Below, piece by piece: positions 17,115 through 27,232 of a stretch of DNA of 64,000 bases. Source of the stretch: Gorillibacterium timonense (GTDB lineage: Bacteria > Bacillota > Bacilli > Paenibacillales > NBRC-103111); assembly GCF_001457415.1 (NCBI RefSeq), contig NZ_LN881724.1, positions 1,612,001-1,676,000 of the forward strand. The letters are read 5' to 3'. The notes below the pieces were generated by a model. The model had not been told where the DNA came from. It was given only the letters and a program-made list of their open reading frames with translations, and searched no databases. Within the stretch, counting starts at the first letter, position 1, and each line of letters starts with the position of its first letter. A program made the position numbers and the translations under genes.

Positions 17115-17150
17115 AAAAAAGCCCGCTGATTTCGAAAGAAATCGCGGGCT
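17115..17150 (-). terminator. intrinsic terminator, stronger on the minus strand
   Basis: Stem AGCCCGC plus GATTTC (17120-17133, one bulged T) pairs with GAAATC plus GCGGGCT (17138-17150), with a GAAA tetraloop. The run of A at 17115-17120 gives a U-tract only for minus-strand transcripts. The plus side continues GTTGCTTG, a weak tail that could still help end the CPBP transcript. Confidence 0.6.
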
Positions 17151-17325
17151 GTTGCTTGTATCGGGTGCTCGCCGGGTAAGCGAGCACCTTCATGGGAGAG
17201 GAGAAACCGGACGAAGCCTTATGGGGAATTAAGTCTTCTCCGCGGTTGTCTTCGGCATCTCGGATGCCGATATTTACAGTTTGTACAACGGGAGGGAAAT
17301 TTATACTCTTCCTTTCAAAAGAGTT

Positions 17326-17354
17326 TTGGAGTCGTACCGGGAATGTGATACGAT
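17326..17354 (+). promoter_or_regulatory. sigma-A promoter of rsmD-coaD
   Basis: -35 TTGGAG (17326-17331), a 17-base spacer, -10 TACGAT (17349-17354). The spacing is ideal, and the gene starts 35 bases downstream. Confidence 0.6.
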
Positions 17355-17388
17355 AGCGTGGAATGATGGTATTGGGGGTAAATGAGTC

Positions 17389-18490
<1,102 letters not shown>

Positions 18491-18550
18491 TACGGAACAA
18501 GTCCATCTAACCATCTAAAGCCATTCGCGATAATTCCGGAACAGTGCCTC

Positions 18551-19771
18551 TCAATACCGCTTCTTTCTCTTCATCCGATGGATAGGTCGGAAGCAGAGAG
18601 CGGTTATTCCGAGCAGTAATCCTGCTGCAGCCAGAGAGAGCCTCAAGGAATCCAGCGCATGCGGCCAACCGGCGAAACTCGGCAAACGGGGGGAGAAGCT
18701 TTCTGTTTGACTGAATGCCGGCAAAACCGCCATCGTTTCGGTCGATCCGCCGAGCCAACTGGCGAGCGGAACGGCAAGAGCGAAGGTAAGACCGAAGGCG
18801 AGAAGCGATTGGAGCAGCCGGGCAGCGGCATAGGCACCATATCTCGGAGAAGCTGCACCGGAGAGTGCTTTCACCTGGACATGCTGGGAGATTCCTCCCC
18901 AAGCGAGAGCCGCAGCGATGACGGCGAGCTGAAGGAGGGAAGGCTCGAGACGGACAGCAGCGGCATAGGCGCCGAGATGTGGCTCAAGCAGAGCTGGAAG
19001 CAGCAGGAACCAGCGGCCGATTCCGTCATCCGGAAGCTGCAAAGCTATCATCCGAATCAGAACAGAGAATAAAATGATAAAGCCGCATAAGGTGAACAAG
19101 GCTTGGATCGTCGAGGTCACGGCATCGCCTAATAATTGACCGAAGCTCCGCCCGTCTTCCTGTCTCGCTTCGCGCAGCTCTACATAGAAGGTTTTGGACG
19201 GTTCGTCTTTCCCGGTATTCCGGGAAGGGACAGAGGACTCCGGCAGGAAAAAGCGCCCGAGCCAACCGGCAACCCCGGCAGACAAGTAATGGATCAGAGC
19301 GAGCAGAACGCCTGCTCTTACATTCTGGAGGAATCCGGCACCCACGACGGTGACCAGCAGAGCAGGATTGCACAGGTGCGATGCCGCCAGCATACGAAAC
19401 GCAGCATAGCGATCTAAGGGGGTCACATCGAGTACCCTTCGAGCCGTCTGAATGCCTTGAGGGAAGCCGCCGAGCAGCCCCGCGATAACGGGAGCGCCCC
19501 CGCCTCGGGGAATTCGGAACAAGCGATAGAGCGCCGGTTCGACCAGCGCGCCGAAGGCGCGGGTAAGACCAAAACCGGTAAATAGCTCCATTACGACCAG
19601 ATAGGGCAGCAATCCGGGGACAAGAACGGTCCACCAAAGCCGGAGGCCGCCGAAGGATGCTTGAAAGGCTTCATCGGGATAAGCGAGAATCAGAACGATG
19701 AGAATAAGGGCGGACACTCCGAGTAGAGCGGTCGCCGTCCGGCTGCGGGCGGCGCTGTTTGGCTGCTGCAT
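18551..19771 (-). CDS. ylbJ: sporulation integral membrane protein YlbJ
   Basis: A 406-residue polytopic membrane protein of the nucleoside-recognition/Gate family; ylbJ mutants in B. subtilis are defective in spore formation. About nine hydrophobic segments are visible. The conserved loop GLLGGFPQGIQTARRVLD and the segment ASHLCNPALLVTVVGAG match the family. ATG 19771 follows GAGGTGATC. It is flanked by coaD and ylbL, as in other spore formers. A sigma-E-like -10 lies just upstream. Confidence 0.9.
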   Translation of the reverse strand: MQQPNSAARSRTATALLGVSALILIVLILAYPDEAFQASFGGLRLWWTVLVPGLLPYLVVMELFTGFGLTRAFGALVEPALYRLFRIPRGGGAPVIAGLLGGFPQGIQTARRVLDVTPLDRYAAFRMLAASHLCNPALLVTVVGAGFLQNVRAGVLLALIHYLSAGVAGWLGRFFLPESSVPSRNTGKDEPSKTFYVELREARQEDGRSFGQLLGDAVTSTIQALFTLCGFIILFSVLIRMIALQLPDDGIGRWFLLLPALLEPHLGAYAAAVRLEPSLLQLAVIAAALAWGGISQHVQVKALSGAASPRYGAYAAARLLQSLLAFGLTFALAVPLASWLGGSTETMAVLPAFSQTESFSPRLPSFAGWPHALDSLRLSLAAAGLLLGITALCFRPIHRMKRKKRY

Positions 19772-19810
19772 AGGATCACCTCGACTGCGCGGGGAAACGA
19801 TTTTGTTATA

Positions 19811-19818
19811 AATGTACG
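19811..19818 (-). promoter_or_regulatory. candidate sigma-E -10 element of ylbJ
   Basis: On the minus strand CGTACATT matches the sigma-E -10 consensus CATACAHT at seven of eight positions, about 45 bases before the ylbJ start. The -35 region is poor, so this is tentative. YlbJ belongs to the sigma-E regulon in B. subtilis. Confidence 0.3.
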
Positions 19819-19904
19819 TAGCGGGTTGTCCGGATAGACCAAGCCTTCACTTGATCGGCAGACATTCCCGGGCGTAGAATCGGGTTAACACAGGGGGGAT
19901 CACC

Positions 19905-21026
19905 ATGGAGGAAGGACGATTGGAGTCAGTTGGAAAAGATGGAGGAAGAGACAGATTTCCCCGCAAAAAGCGAATGTGGAGCAAATATACCGCCGCTACG
20001 CTCGTGGGAATTCTTCTCGCTTATTTTCTCGTCTTTTATCCGCTGCCTTATTTCATTTATCAACCGGGTTCGGCTGAAGACATCAGCCCGATGATTACGA
20101 CGGCACCCGGCCATCCGCCGGATCGGGGGGTATTTATGCTGACGACGGTAGGGGTGATGGACGCCAATGTCGTCTCCTATCTATGGGCCAAAGCGACCCA
20201 TCAGGAGATCCGTCCGAAGCAAAAGGTGCTTCAAGGGCAAACGGAGGAGGAATATAACCAAACCCAGGTATACAGCATGTCATCCTCCCAGTCGAACGCC
20301 ATTCTCGCGGCCTACAAGCATCTTGGGATCGAGTATAGCTATCATACCGACAGCATCATGGTGCTGCATCTCATTCCGGGTATGCCAGCGTCTGAGGTGC
20401 TCTCCGTAGGAGACCAGCTGCTTAAGGTGGACGGGAAGGCGCTGGAGGCGCCGGATCAGTTGGTGAACTACCTGAGCGGCAAACAGGTAGGCGATAAGGT
20501 GAGCCTGACCTTGAACCGAGGGGGCAAGACGATGGAGGCCGAGGTCAAGCTCGCTTATCTGCCCGCTGAAGCGACGGCGACCGGAGGAGAAGAAAACCGC
20601 CGGGTCGGAATGGGCATCACCCAGGCGGTGATGCTGACGGTGCTCTCGAAGATAGACGCAGACCGGATCAGCATCAAGGCCGGGGACATCGGCGGACCTT
20701 CCGCCGGGCTGATGTTTACTTTGGAGATCATCAATCGGCTGCTTCCGGAGGATATCGCCAAAGGGCATCGCATTGCCGGGACGGGAACGATCGAAGAAAG
20801 CGGCAAGGTCGGTCCGATCGGCGGTATTCAGCATAAGGTCGTGGCGGCGGATCGGGAAGGCGCGGAGATCTTCTTTGCGCCGAAGGATGAGAACGGCTAT
20901 ACGAATTATTCCGATGCCAAGAAGGAAGCGGAGAAGATCGGAACGAAGATGAAGATCATTCCGGTCTCCACCTTGGATGATGCCATCGCCTATCTGAAGG
21001 AGCTTCCGCAGCAAGCAGCCGAATAA
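19905..21026 (+). CDS. ylbL: PDZ-Lon-type membrane serine protease (SepM/YlbL family)
   Basis: 373 residues. A basic cytoplasmic head is followed by one membrane span at about 28-50, then an extracellular PDZ domain near 145-210 (GMPASEVLSVGDQLLKVDGK) and a Lon-type proteolytic domain. The catalytic dyad is Ser266 in GGPSAGLMF and Lys311 in GGIQHKVVAA, spaced as in Lon. SepM processes a peptide pheromone in streptococci; YlbL in B. subtilis acts with DNA-damage checkpoint proteins. ATG 19905 follows GGGGGG. It is transcribed alone and ends near a terminator shared with convergent tmcAL. Confidence 0.92.
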   Translation: MEEGRLESVGKDGGRDRFPRKKRMWSKYTAATLVGILLAYFLVFYPLPYFIYQPGSAEDISPMITTAPGHPPDRGVFMLTTVGVMDANVVSYLWAKATHQEIRPKQKVLQGQTEEEYNQTQVYSMSSSQSNAILAAYKHLGIEYSYHTDSIMVLHLIPGMPASEVLSVGDQLLKVDGKALEAPDQLVNYLSGKQVGDKVSLTLNRGGKTMEAEVKLAYLPAEATATGGEENRRVGMGITQAVMLTVLSKIDADRISIKAGDIGGPSAGLMFTLEIINRLLPEDIAKGHRIAGTGTIEESGKVGPIGGIQHKVVAADREGAEIFFAPKDENGYTNYSDAKKEAEKIGTKMKIIPVSTLDDAIAYLKELPQQAAE

Positions 21027-21149
21027 GCGAATGCCGCGTTCCTTGTGGAATGGAGTAGAGGCTTTCCAATGGCATATTTCGATTGGATAATTCGCCGAGA
21101 AGACTGCGCCATGAAGAGCATGTGACCCTTGTGATAGGCGTGTAACGAC

Positions 21150-21197
21150 AAAGACGGATCCTTCCCCTTGGTAAGGCGGCTTAGGATCCGTCTTTGC
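21150..21197. terminator. bidirectional terminator between ylbL and tmcAL
   Basis: Perfect twelve-base stem AAAGACGGATCC (21150-21161) with GGATCCGTCTTT (21184-21195) and a 22-base loop. Terminal A/T runs are present on both sides, suiting the two convergent genes. Confidence 0.7.
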
Positions 21198-21309
21198 GCT
21201 TGTTAGACGGCTACTATCTTGCGGATGCATTCGGGACATTCTTCGTTTATGCTAAGTATGCTAAGAAGGGATAGGCTCTTCGTTCGGGCGAAGGAATAAG
21301 ATGAGGGTA

Positions 21310-22566
21310 TCAGGCTTCGGTTTGCAGCGGCGCCTGATAATAGTCCCGAAGCAGCTCGCGGGAGTCCGGCTTGGCGTAGGCGGCGGCATATGCCGAAGCG
21401 GCGCGGATGTCCAGCTCCAAGAGCGGGGAAGCTTCCTTCGTGACTTTGGTTACGACAGGAACGGTTGCCGACTCTTTCATCCGCTTCAGCAGCTCGCGGC
21501 CGCAAGCCGAAAACCCGAGCACGCGGAGATAGGGCACACCGCGCTCAAGCACCTCCCGGGTCACGTCCTCCTTGCGGCGGTCAAGTAGGATGGAGAGCAA
21601 GGCCCGCTGCAGCCTGGCGTGTGTGTAGCGACGGGTTTTGGCTGCCGCGAGGAGCTGCGTTACCCGGTCGTCCCGGCGGAAATCGAGGCCTGGAACCGCT
21701 TGGAGAAAGCGGTGCTCGATTCCCTCTGTGATCTCGGCTAACTCCGCGTAGGCGGAAGCCGGGCGGGTAAGCAGGAGGTGAAAGAGCGGGCTCGCGAAGC
21801 TCTCCCACTCCATCGGCCCCCGCCCGGCCTCCCATTCCCGCCGCAGGATACGTACCGTATAATCAGGGAGATAGGGAGCGGCAGCGGCAAGCCCCGCCGC
21901 TCCCCGCTCCCGCAGCAGCAGCTTTCGCACGGCGGTGGCGCTGGCGATCCCATCGGCTGCGGAAGAGCTCGCCGCTTCCCTGTCATGGTAGCCAGCGCCG
22001 AGGCGGGGGATCGTCAGCGGGACGATCCCGCTCTTCAGCCGCTCGAGCGCGAGACAGTATTGCAGGCCGAGGATATTGTTCGGCTGCGCGAGGGTTCCCG
22101 CGTCGGGGCCATCTGCGAGCGAGGCGGCAGCCGATGCGTAGGCCGCCGGATAGCTCGCTCCCGCCGCTAGCCGCTCTTTGAGCCGCGCCTTAAGCGCCGG
22201 CGGCTCATCGCGAAGGAGAGCGGCGAGCTCGCGAAACCACGCGATGCTGCCGCTCTCGCTGCCGAAGACCAGCGCATCCGCGACTCCCGTTGCCTCAAGC
22301 GCCGATACGGCGCCGTAGGCAAACCATTCCGCGGGCTGGACCGCGAACGCGGTGGGCAGCTCGATGACGAGGTCCGCTCCCATATGAAGGGCCATTTCGG
22401 CTCTTGCCCATTTGCTGCACAGGGCGGGCTCTCCCCGCTGAAGAAACGGACCGCTCATGACCGCGATGAGCGCATCCGCGCTCGCCGCTAGTTTGGCTTC
22501 CCGGTAATGGTGAACATGCCCGTTGTGGAGCGGGTTGTATTCCACGATGATTCCTGCGGTTCTCAT
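21310..22566 (-). CDS. tmcAL: tRNA(Met) cytidine acetate ligase (TmcAL)
   Basis: TmcAL forms N4-acetylcytidine at the elongator tRNA-Met wobble base from acetate and ATP. The 418-residue protein opens with the nucleotidyltransferase motif GIIVEYNPLHNGHVHH and continues with VMSGPFLQRGEPA and KWARAEMAL. ATG 22566 has GGAGG 8 bases upstream; longer frames starting upstream lack a site and add a non-family head. It was formerly YlbM. It is divergent from yceD across 170 bp. Confidence 0.93.
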   Translation of the reverse strand: MRTAGIIVEYNPLHNGHVHHYREAKLAASADALIAVMSGPFLQRGEPALCSKWARAEMALHMGADLVIELPTAFAVQPAEWFAYGAVSALEATGVADALVFGSESGSIAWFRELAALLRDEPPALKARLKERLAAGASYPAAYASAAASLADGPDAGTLAQPNNILGLQYCLALERLKSGIVPLTIPRLGAGYHDREAASSSAADGIASATAVRKLLLRERGAAGLAAAAPYLPDYTVRILRREWEAGRGPMEWESFASPLFHLLLTRPASAYAELAEITEGIEHRFLQAVPGLDFRRDDRVTQLLAAAKTRRYTHARLQRALLSILLDRRKEDVTREVLERGVPYLRVLGFSACGRELLKRMKESATVPVVTKVTKEASPLLELDIRAASAYAAAYAKPDSRELLRDYYQAPLQTEA

Positions 22567-22678
22567 TTCGGTATCCTCCGTATGAATCCGGCTTCTCACA
22601 GCCATTATACCGGAGAGGACGCCCGGCCGGAAGGCAGGGCTTGTCGCAAGGAATTTTGAGGCTGTCAGTGAGAAAATG

Positions 22679-22708
22679 TTGACAACCGGTAGGCGCAATG
22701 GCTATAAT
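22679..22708 (+). promoter_or_regulatory. strong sigma-A promoter of yceD-rpmF
   Basis: Consensus -35 TTGACA (22679-22684), an 18-base spacer and consensus -10 TATAAT (22703-22708), followed by a T-rich initial region. Confidence 0.85.
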
Positions 22709-22736
22709 TATTTTTGTTTGTTTGGAGTGATGGATC

Positions 22737-23261
22737 ATGCAGATAAACGTGAAAGAATTGACCCTGAAGGGAAAGAATGTCCAGCTTCATGAGAGCATGG
22801 ACATGTCCGGGCTTCTCAGCGGTCGTCAGGACCTCGAAGCATTCGGGGTGCTGGAAGCGGATCTCGCCGCTTATGCGGATGGAAACATCGCTGTTGTGGA
22901 TGGAATGCTCAAGCTGCCCGTGACGATGGTATGCTCGCGCTGCCTCGGCTCGGTTCAGGAGACTCTCTCTATTCCCTTCCGTGAGAAGTTCACGCTAGGG
23001 TCCATCTCTGCAGAAGCTGGCGAAGAACAGGATGACCTTCACCAGGTCCAAGAAGACCTGGTCGAGCTTGCTCCCTATGTGGAGGAAGCCGTCTGGATGG
23101 CTCTACCGTACATTCCGCTCTGTAAGGAAGACTGCCGCGGGCTGTGCCCCGAATGCGGCACGAACCTCAATGAGCGAGATTGCGGCTGCTCCACGGAGAA
23201 AATCGACCCCCGATTGGCGGGTCTGGCCGATCTGTTCAAGGAAACAAGAAAAGACCCGTGA
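22737..23261 (+). CDS. yceD: YceD family (DUF177) protein
   Basis: 174 residues, linked to 23S rRNA accumulation and ribosome assembly in several bacteria. Family features are the cysteine pair VCSRCLGSV near residue 65 and the C-terminal zinc-ribbon-like LCPECGTNLNERDCGC with the following PRLAGLADL. ATG 22737 follows GGAGTGAT. It precedes rpmF by 33 bases, the near-universal arrangement that supports the call. Confidence 0.92.
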   Translation: MQINVKELTLKGKNVQLHESMDMSGLLSGRQDLEAFGVLEADLAAYADGNIAVVDGMLKLPVTMVCSRCLGSVQETLSIPFREKFTLGSISAEAGEEQDDLHQVQEDLVELAPYVEEAVWMALPYIPLCKEDCRGLCPECGTNLNERDCGCSTEKIDPRLAGLADLFKETRKDP

Positions 23262-23294
23262 TGGTCTTGAATTAAGGCAAGGAGGTGGGAAACA

Positions 23295-23468
23295 ATGGCA
23301 GTACCTCAAAGGAGAACGTCCAAAACGCGCCGTGACAAACGCCGCACTCACTTTAAGCTGGCTGTGCCGGGTATGGTGAAATGCGAGCAATGCGGCGAAC
23401 TGAAGCTGGCTCACCGCGTATGCAAAGTGTGCGGTTCCTACAAAGGCAGAGAGATCATCAAGCAATAA
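23295..23468 (+). CDS. rpmF: 50S ribosomal protein L32
   Basis: A 57-residue ribosomal protein beginning [16 protein letters not shown], with the zinc-binding form of L32: CEQCGE and CKVCGSY, two CxxC pairs. AAGGAGGTG precedes ATG 23295. It is the second gene of the yceD operon. Confidence 0.97.
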   Translation: MAVPQRRTSKTRRDKRRTHFKLAVPGMVKCEQCGELKLAHRVCKVCGSYKGREIIKQ

Positions 23469-23554
23469 TATTGCGGAAGTAGTACTTCATCTTCGGTGGG
23501 GTGCTATTTTTTTTGGCGGGGTGAAGTGAGGTACAAGCATCCCGTCCGAAGAGA

Positions 23555-23578
23555 GGGCGGGGAAACCGCCCTTTTTTT
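23555..23578 (+). terminator. terminator between rpmF and fapR
   Basis: Stem GGGCGG (23555-23560), loop GGAAA, CCGCCC (23566-23571), then seven T. It separates the rpmF unit from the FapR-controlled operon. Confidence 0.85.
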
Positions 23579-23651
23579 GTGCAGCGGCACATGCCGCATC
23601 CGAAAGCTCAGCTTTTGCTTTCTTTTTCGGCTTGATTTTTATATACTACTT

Positions 23652-23668
23652 TTAGTACCTGGTAATAA
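23652..23668 (+). promoter_or_regulatory. FapR operator
   Basis: TTAGTACCTGGTAATAA matches the 17-bp FapR box (TTAGTACC...TA.TAA type). It begins five bases after a -10-like TATACT (23642-23647), so FapR bound here would block its own promoter. Malonyl-CoA is the known inducer of FapR release. Confidence 0.85.
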
Positions 23669-23696
23669 GAATGGCAGAAGGAAGAGGAGGTCCCCC

Positions 23697-24269
23697 ATGG
23701 AACGGTTGCCGAAACGCGAAAGGCTCAAACAGCTGGCAATCCATATCCAGGAGAATCCCTTCGTTACCGACGAGGATGTTGCACACCACTTTCATGTCAG
23801 CATCCAAACGGTTCGGCTGGACCGGATGGAGCTTGGAATTCCCGAGCTTCGGGAACGGTTGAAGACGATGGCGGAGCGTTCGCTTGATGAAGTCCGCTCC
23901 CTTCCCCTCGATGAAGTGATCGGGGAAGTGATCGATCTGCAGCTCGACAAGAGCGGCATCTCCCTGCTTGAAGTCAGAGAAGAGCATGTATTCTCGCGGA
24001 CGGGAATCGCCCGCGGCCATCATATTTTCGCACAAGCCAACTCGCTTGCTGTCGCGGTGATCGACGATGTGATCGCTCTAACGGCGTCTGCGGATATCCG
24101 TTATCTCCGGCCGGTCCGGCTCGGAGAGAAATGTGTCGCCAAAGCGCTGGTGAAGCGGAATTCCCGGGGTAACGCCAAGGTGGAGGTTCTCACGACCGTT
24201 GGCTCCGAGCTTGTGTTTGAAGGGCAATTTTTGATCCATCATACGAAGACTCAAGAGAAACGGAGCTGA
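23697..24269 (+). CDS. fapR: fatty acid and phospholipid regulator FapR
   Basis: Malonyl-CoA-responsive repressor of lipid synthesis. The 190-residue protein has an N-terminal HTH ([35 protein letters not shown]) and a C-terminal hot-dog effector domain ([20 protein letters not shown]). ATG 23697 follows AGGAGG by 6 bases. Longer upstream frames cross the operator and promoter and are not genuine. The gene sits at the head of plsX-fabH-fabD-fabG-acpP-fabF, its expected regulon. Confidence 0.95.
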   Translation: MERLPKRERLKQLAIHIQENPFVTDEDVAHHFHVSIQTVRLDRMELGIPELRERLKTMAERSLDEVRSLPLDEVIGEVIDLQLDKSGISLLEVREEHVFSRTGIARGHHIFAQANSLAVAVIDDVIALTASADIRYLRPVRLGEKCVAKALVKRNSRGNAKVEVLTTVGSELVFEGQFLIHHTKTQEKRS

Positions 24270-24274
24270 TTGAC

Positions 24275-25261
24275 TTGAGAATCGCCATCGATGCCATGGG
24301 CGGAGACAATGCCCCGTGGGCGATCACGGAAGGAGTTCTCCTCGCTGCCAAGGAATGGCCGGATACCGAGCTCGTTCTGGTGGGGGACAAAACGAAGCTG
24401 GACCCGATCACGGCAAACCGCCCCTCTAACGTGACGGTTCTTCATGCGTCCGAGGCCATACTATCCGATGACGAGCCCGTGAAAGCGGTTCGCCGGAAGA
24501 AGGACTCTTCCATGGTGGTCGCGGCCCGACTCGTTCGCGACCAGGAAGCGGATGCGATGATCTCCGCAGGCAATACCGGCGCGCTGATGACGGCGGGCCT
24601 CCTCGTGGTCGGGCGTATTCCGGGTATCGAACGCCCGGCGCTGGCTCCGATGATCCCTTCGCTTGACGGTGCCGGTACGCTTGCTCTTGATCTTGGAGCC
24701 AACATGGACGCTACACCGGAGCAGCTCCTGCAGTACGCGGTGATGGGAAGCATTTACCGTTCGAAAGTGGACGGGATTGCGAAACCGCGTGTGGGACTCT
24801 TGAATGTGGGGACAGAGGACACCAAGGGCAACGAGCTCACGAAAGCGGCCTTCCCGTTGCTGAAGGAAGCGCCGATTCATTTTGTTGGCAACATCGAAGC
24901 GCGGAACGTGCTCTATGGAGAATGCGACGTGCTCGTGTGCGACGGGTTCGCCGGAAATATCCTGCTGAAGTCCGTCGAAGGGACGGCTGGAGCGATCTTT
25001 AAGGTACTGAAGGAAGAATTCAAGCGCAGCTTGTTAACCAAGGTCGCGGCGGCTGCGCTCGCGCCGGGACTGAAAAACTTTAAGAAGCGGCTCGATTATT
25101 CCGAAACCGGGGGGGCCCCGATGCTTGGCTTGAACGGTCTCGTTCTGAAAAGCCACGGCTCCTCGGATGCGGTCGCGATCATGAACGCGGTTCGGCAAGC
25201 GCGGATCGCCATCGAAGGCAAGCTGGTTCCTTCGATATCCGCAGAAATCGGCAAAAGCTAA
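24275..25261 (+). CDS. plsX: phosphate acyltransferase PlsX
   Basis: Converts acyl-ACP to acyl-phosphate for phospholipid synthesis. 328 residues, opening RIAIDAMGGDNAP, with DVLVCDGFAGNILLKSVEG and SAGNTGALM typical of the family. The start is TTG 24275 with CGGAG 9 bases upstream and 5 bases after fapR. Confidence 0.95.
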   Translation: MRIAIDAMGGDNAPWAITEGVLLAAKEWPDTELVLVGDKTKLDPITANRPSNVTVLHASEAILSDDEPVKAVRRKKDSSMVVAARLVRDQEADAMISAGNTGALMTAGLLVVGRIPGIERPALAPMIPSLDGAGTLALDLGANMDATPEQLLQYAVMGSIYRSKVDGIAKPRVGLLNVGTEDTKGNELTKAAFPLLKEAPIHFVGNIEARNVLYGECDVLVCDGFAGNILLKSVEGTAGAIFKVLKEEFKRSLLTKVAAAALAPGLKNFKKRLDYSETGGAPMLGLNGLVLKSHGSSDAVAIMNAVRQARIAIEGKLVPSISAEIGKS

Positions 25262-25273
25262 GGAGAGATGAGC

Positions 25274-26260
25274 ATGAATCTGATACCGGTTGGGGTGCTT
25301 GGCACGGGGAGATATGTTCCGGAGCGTGTTTTGACGAATCAGGATCTGGAGAAGATGGTGGACACCAATGACGAATGGATCCGCACCCGCACCGGAATGC
25401 GCGAGCGGCGTATCGCCCGCCCGGATCAAGCGGCTTCCGATCTTTCGTTTCCGGCGGCACAGGAGGCTCTTCGGAACGCGGGCATCACGGCGGCCGATCT
25501 CGATCTCATTATCGTCGCCACGGTAACCCCTGACATGTCGTTTCCGTCGACGGCATGCATCCTGCAAGAGAAGCTGGGCGCGAAGAAGTCGGCGGCGTAT
25601 GACCTGTCAGCGGCATGCACCGGCTTTATCTACGGCTTGGCGAACGCCTCCAACTTCATCGCGCTCGGGACGTACAAATACGCACTCATCGTCGGCACCG
25701 AAGTCTTGTCGAAGATTACGGATTATACCGACCGGAACACCTGCGTTCTCTTCGGAGACGGAGCGGGTGCAGTCGTGATCGGCGCTGTGCCGGAGGGTCG
25801 CGGCTTCAAGTCCTTCGAGCTTGGAGCGGACGGAGCAGGCGGCGAGCTTCTCAAGCTGGAGGGGGGCGGCTCCCGTAACCCTTCGTCACCGGCAAGCATC
25901 GAGCAGAAGCTGCACTATCTGTACATGGCCGGAGCGGAAGTGTTCAAATTCGCCGTGCGCGTCATGGGCAGCGCAGCGGAGGAAGCGCTTCGCAAGGCCG
26001 ACCTGACCAAAGAAGACATTGACCTGTTGGTTCCCCATCAGGCGAACATTCGCATCATTCAATCTGCCTTGAATCGGCTGCACGTACCGGAAGAGAAATG
26101 CATGATCAACCTTGACCGTTACGGAAATGTCGGCGCTGCCTCTATCCCCATGGCTCTAGCGGAGGCTGCTGAAACGGGGCGGCTCGCTGAAGGCGATCGG
26201 ATCGTCATGGTAGGCTTCGGAGCAGGTCTCACTTGGGGAGCCAGCGTTCTCGTTTGGTAA
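25274..26260 (+). CDS. fabH: beta-ketoacyl-ACP synthase III
   Basis: Starts fatty-acid chains by condensing acyl-CoA with malonyl-ACP. 328 residues with active-site Cys115 in DLSAACTGF, the His of LVPHQANIRI and the Asn of RYGNVGAASIP. ATG 25274 has AAGGAG 8 bases upstream; ATG 25268 is two bases from it and unlikely. In B. subtilis fabH lies elsewhere, so its place here, between plsX and fabD, reflects a different cluster arrangement. Confidence 0.95.
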   Translation: MNLIPVGVLGTGRYVPERVLTNQDLEKMVDTNDEWIRTRTGMRERRIARPDQAASDLSFPAAQEALRNAGITAADLDLIIVATVTPDMSFPSTACILQEKLGAKKSAAYDLSAACTGFIYGLANASNFIALGTYKYALIVGTEVLSKITDYTDRNTCVLFGDGAGAVVIGAVPEGRGFKSFELGADGAGGELLKLEGGGSRNPSSPASIEQKLHYLYMAGAEVFKFAVRVMGSAAEEALRKADLTKEDIDLLVPHQANIRIIQSALNRLHVPEEKCMINLDRYGNVGAASIPMALAEAAETGRLAEGDRIVMVGFGAGLTWGASVLVW

Positions 26261-26288
26261 GAGGATCAGTTGACGGGAGGACATAGCA

Positions 26289-27221
26289 TTGGGTAAAATC
26301 GCATTCGTATTTCCGGGTCAAGGAGCCCAAGCCGTTGGGATGGGACTTGACGCTTGGGAGACCTCTCCCGAAGCCCGCAAGGTGTTTGAGCAAGCGGACG
26401 AAGCCTTGGGCTTTAAACTGACGGATCTCGTCTTCAACGGCCCGGATGATCAATTGAAACAGACCTACAACACGCAGCCCGCTCTGCTCACCGTCAGCAG
26501 CGCTTATCTGGCCGCACTGCAAGCCAAAGGGGTCCGCGCTGATTTCGTTGCCGGGCACAGCCTGGGGGAATACAGCGCGCTGGTCGCGGCGGGCGTGCTG
26601 CCCTTTACGGATGCGGTACGCACCGTTCGCCGGCGCGGCGAGCTGATGGAAGCGGCCGTACCTTCCGGACAGGGAGCCATGGCTGCCGTCCTCGGAGCGG
26701 AGCGCGAAGCCCTTGCCGACCTGTGCCGCGAGGTAACGCAAGCCGGAACCGCGGTCGAGCTCGCAAATGTGAACTGCCCGGGGCAGATCGTCATCTCCGG
26801 CACGAAGGAAGGCGTTCAGGCGGTTCAAGAGCGGGGCAAGGAGATCGGGGCCAAGCGGGTTTTGCCGCTTGAGGTAAGCGGTCCCTTCCACTCCTCGCTC
26901 ATGCGTCCAGCGGCCGACAAGCTGGCAGACGAATTGGCGAAGCTGAACCTCCAGGCGCCTGTGGTTCCTGTCATCGCCAATGTGACGGCTGAGCCGGTTA
27001 CAGATCCGGAGAAGATTCGTTCTCTTCTCGTGGAGCAGGTGTACTCGCCTGTCCTGTGGGAAGACAGCATAACCCGCCTGATTGAGGCTGGAGTCGACAC
27101 CTTCGTCGAGATTGGATCCGGTTCTGTGCTCACCGGGCTCATTCGCAAGATCGACCGGAATGTCCGGGTCGTCACGGTGAACAGTATGGAAGCTGTAAAT
27201 CACTATTCGGAATCCAACTGA
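26289..27221 (+). CDS. fabD: malonyl-CoA:ACP transacylase
   Basis: Loads malonyl groups onto ACP. 310 residues. The N-terminal [12 protein letters not shown], nucleophile Ser91 in [12 protein letters not shown], the conserved Arg segment and His in SGPFHSSLM are visible. TTG 26289 is the start, with GGGAGG about 8 bases upstream. It is followed by fabG after 11 bases. Confidence 0.95.
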   Translation: MGKIAFVFPGQGAQAVGMGLDAWETSPEARKVFEQADEALGFKLTDLVFNGPDDQLKQTYNTQPALLTVSSAYLAALQAKGVRADFVAGHSLGEYSALVAAGVLPFTDAVRTVRRRGELMEAAVPSGQGAMAAVLGAEREALADLCREVTQAGTAVELANVNCPGQIVISGTKEGVQAVQERGKEIGAKRVLPLEVSGPFHSSLMRPAADKLADELAKLNLQAPVVPVIANVTAEPVTDPEKIRSLLVEQVYSPVLWEDSITRLIEAGVDTFVEIGSGSVLTGLIRKIDRNVRVVTVNSMEAVNHYSESN

Positions 27222-27232
27222 GGAGGAGACCT

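Larger units (their letters stand above)
17046..17388. other. 343-bp intergenic region with three hairpins and the rsmD promoter
   Basis: Contains three successive perfect hairpins: 17120-17150 (listed as terminator), 17164-17188 (GGTGCTCGC/GCGAGCACC) and 17252-17270 (TCGGCATC/GATGCCGA), then a good sigma-A promoter at 17326-17354. No coding potential is visible. Confidence 0.6.
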
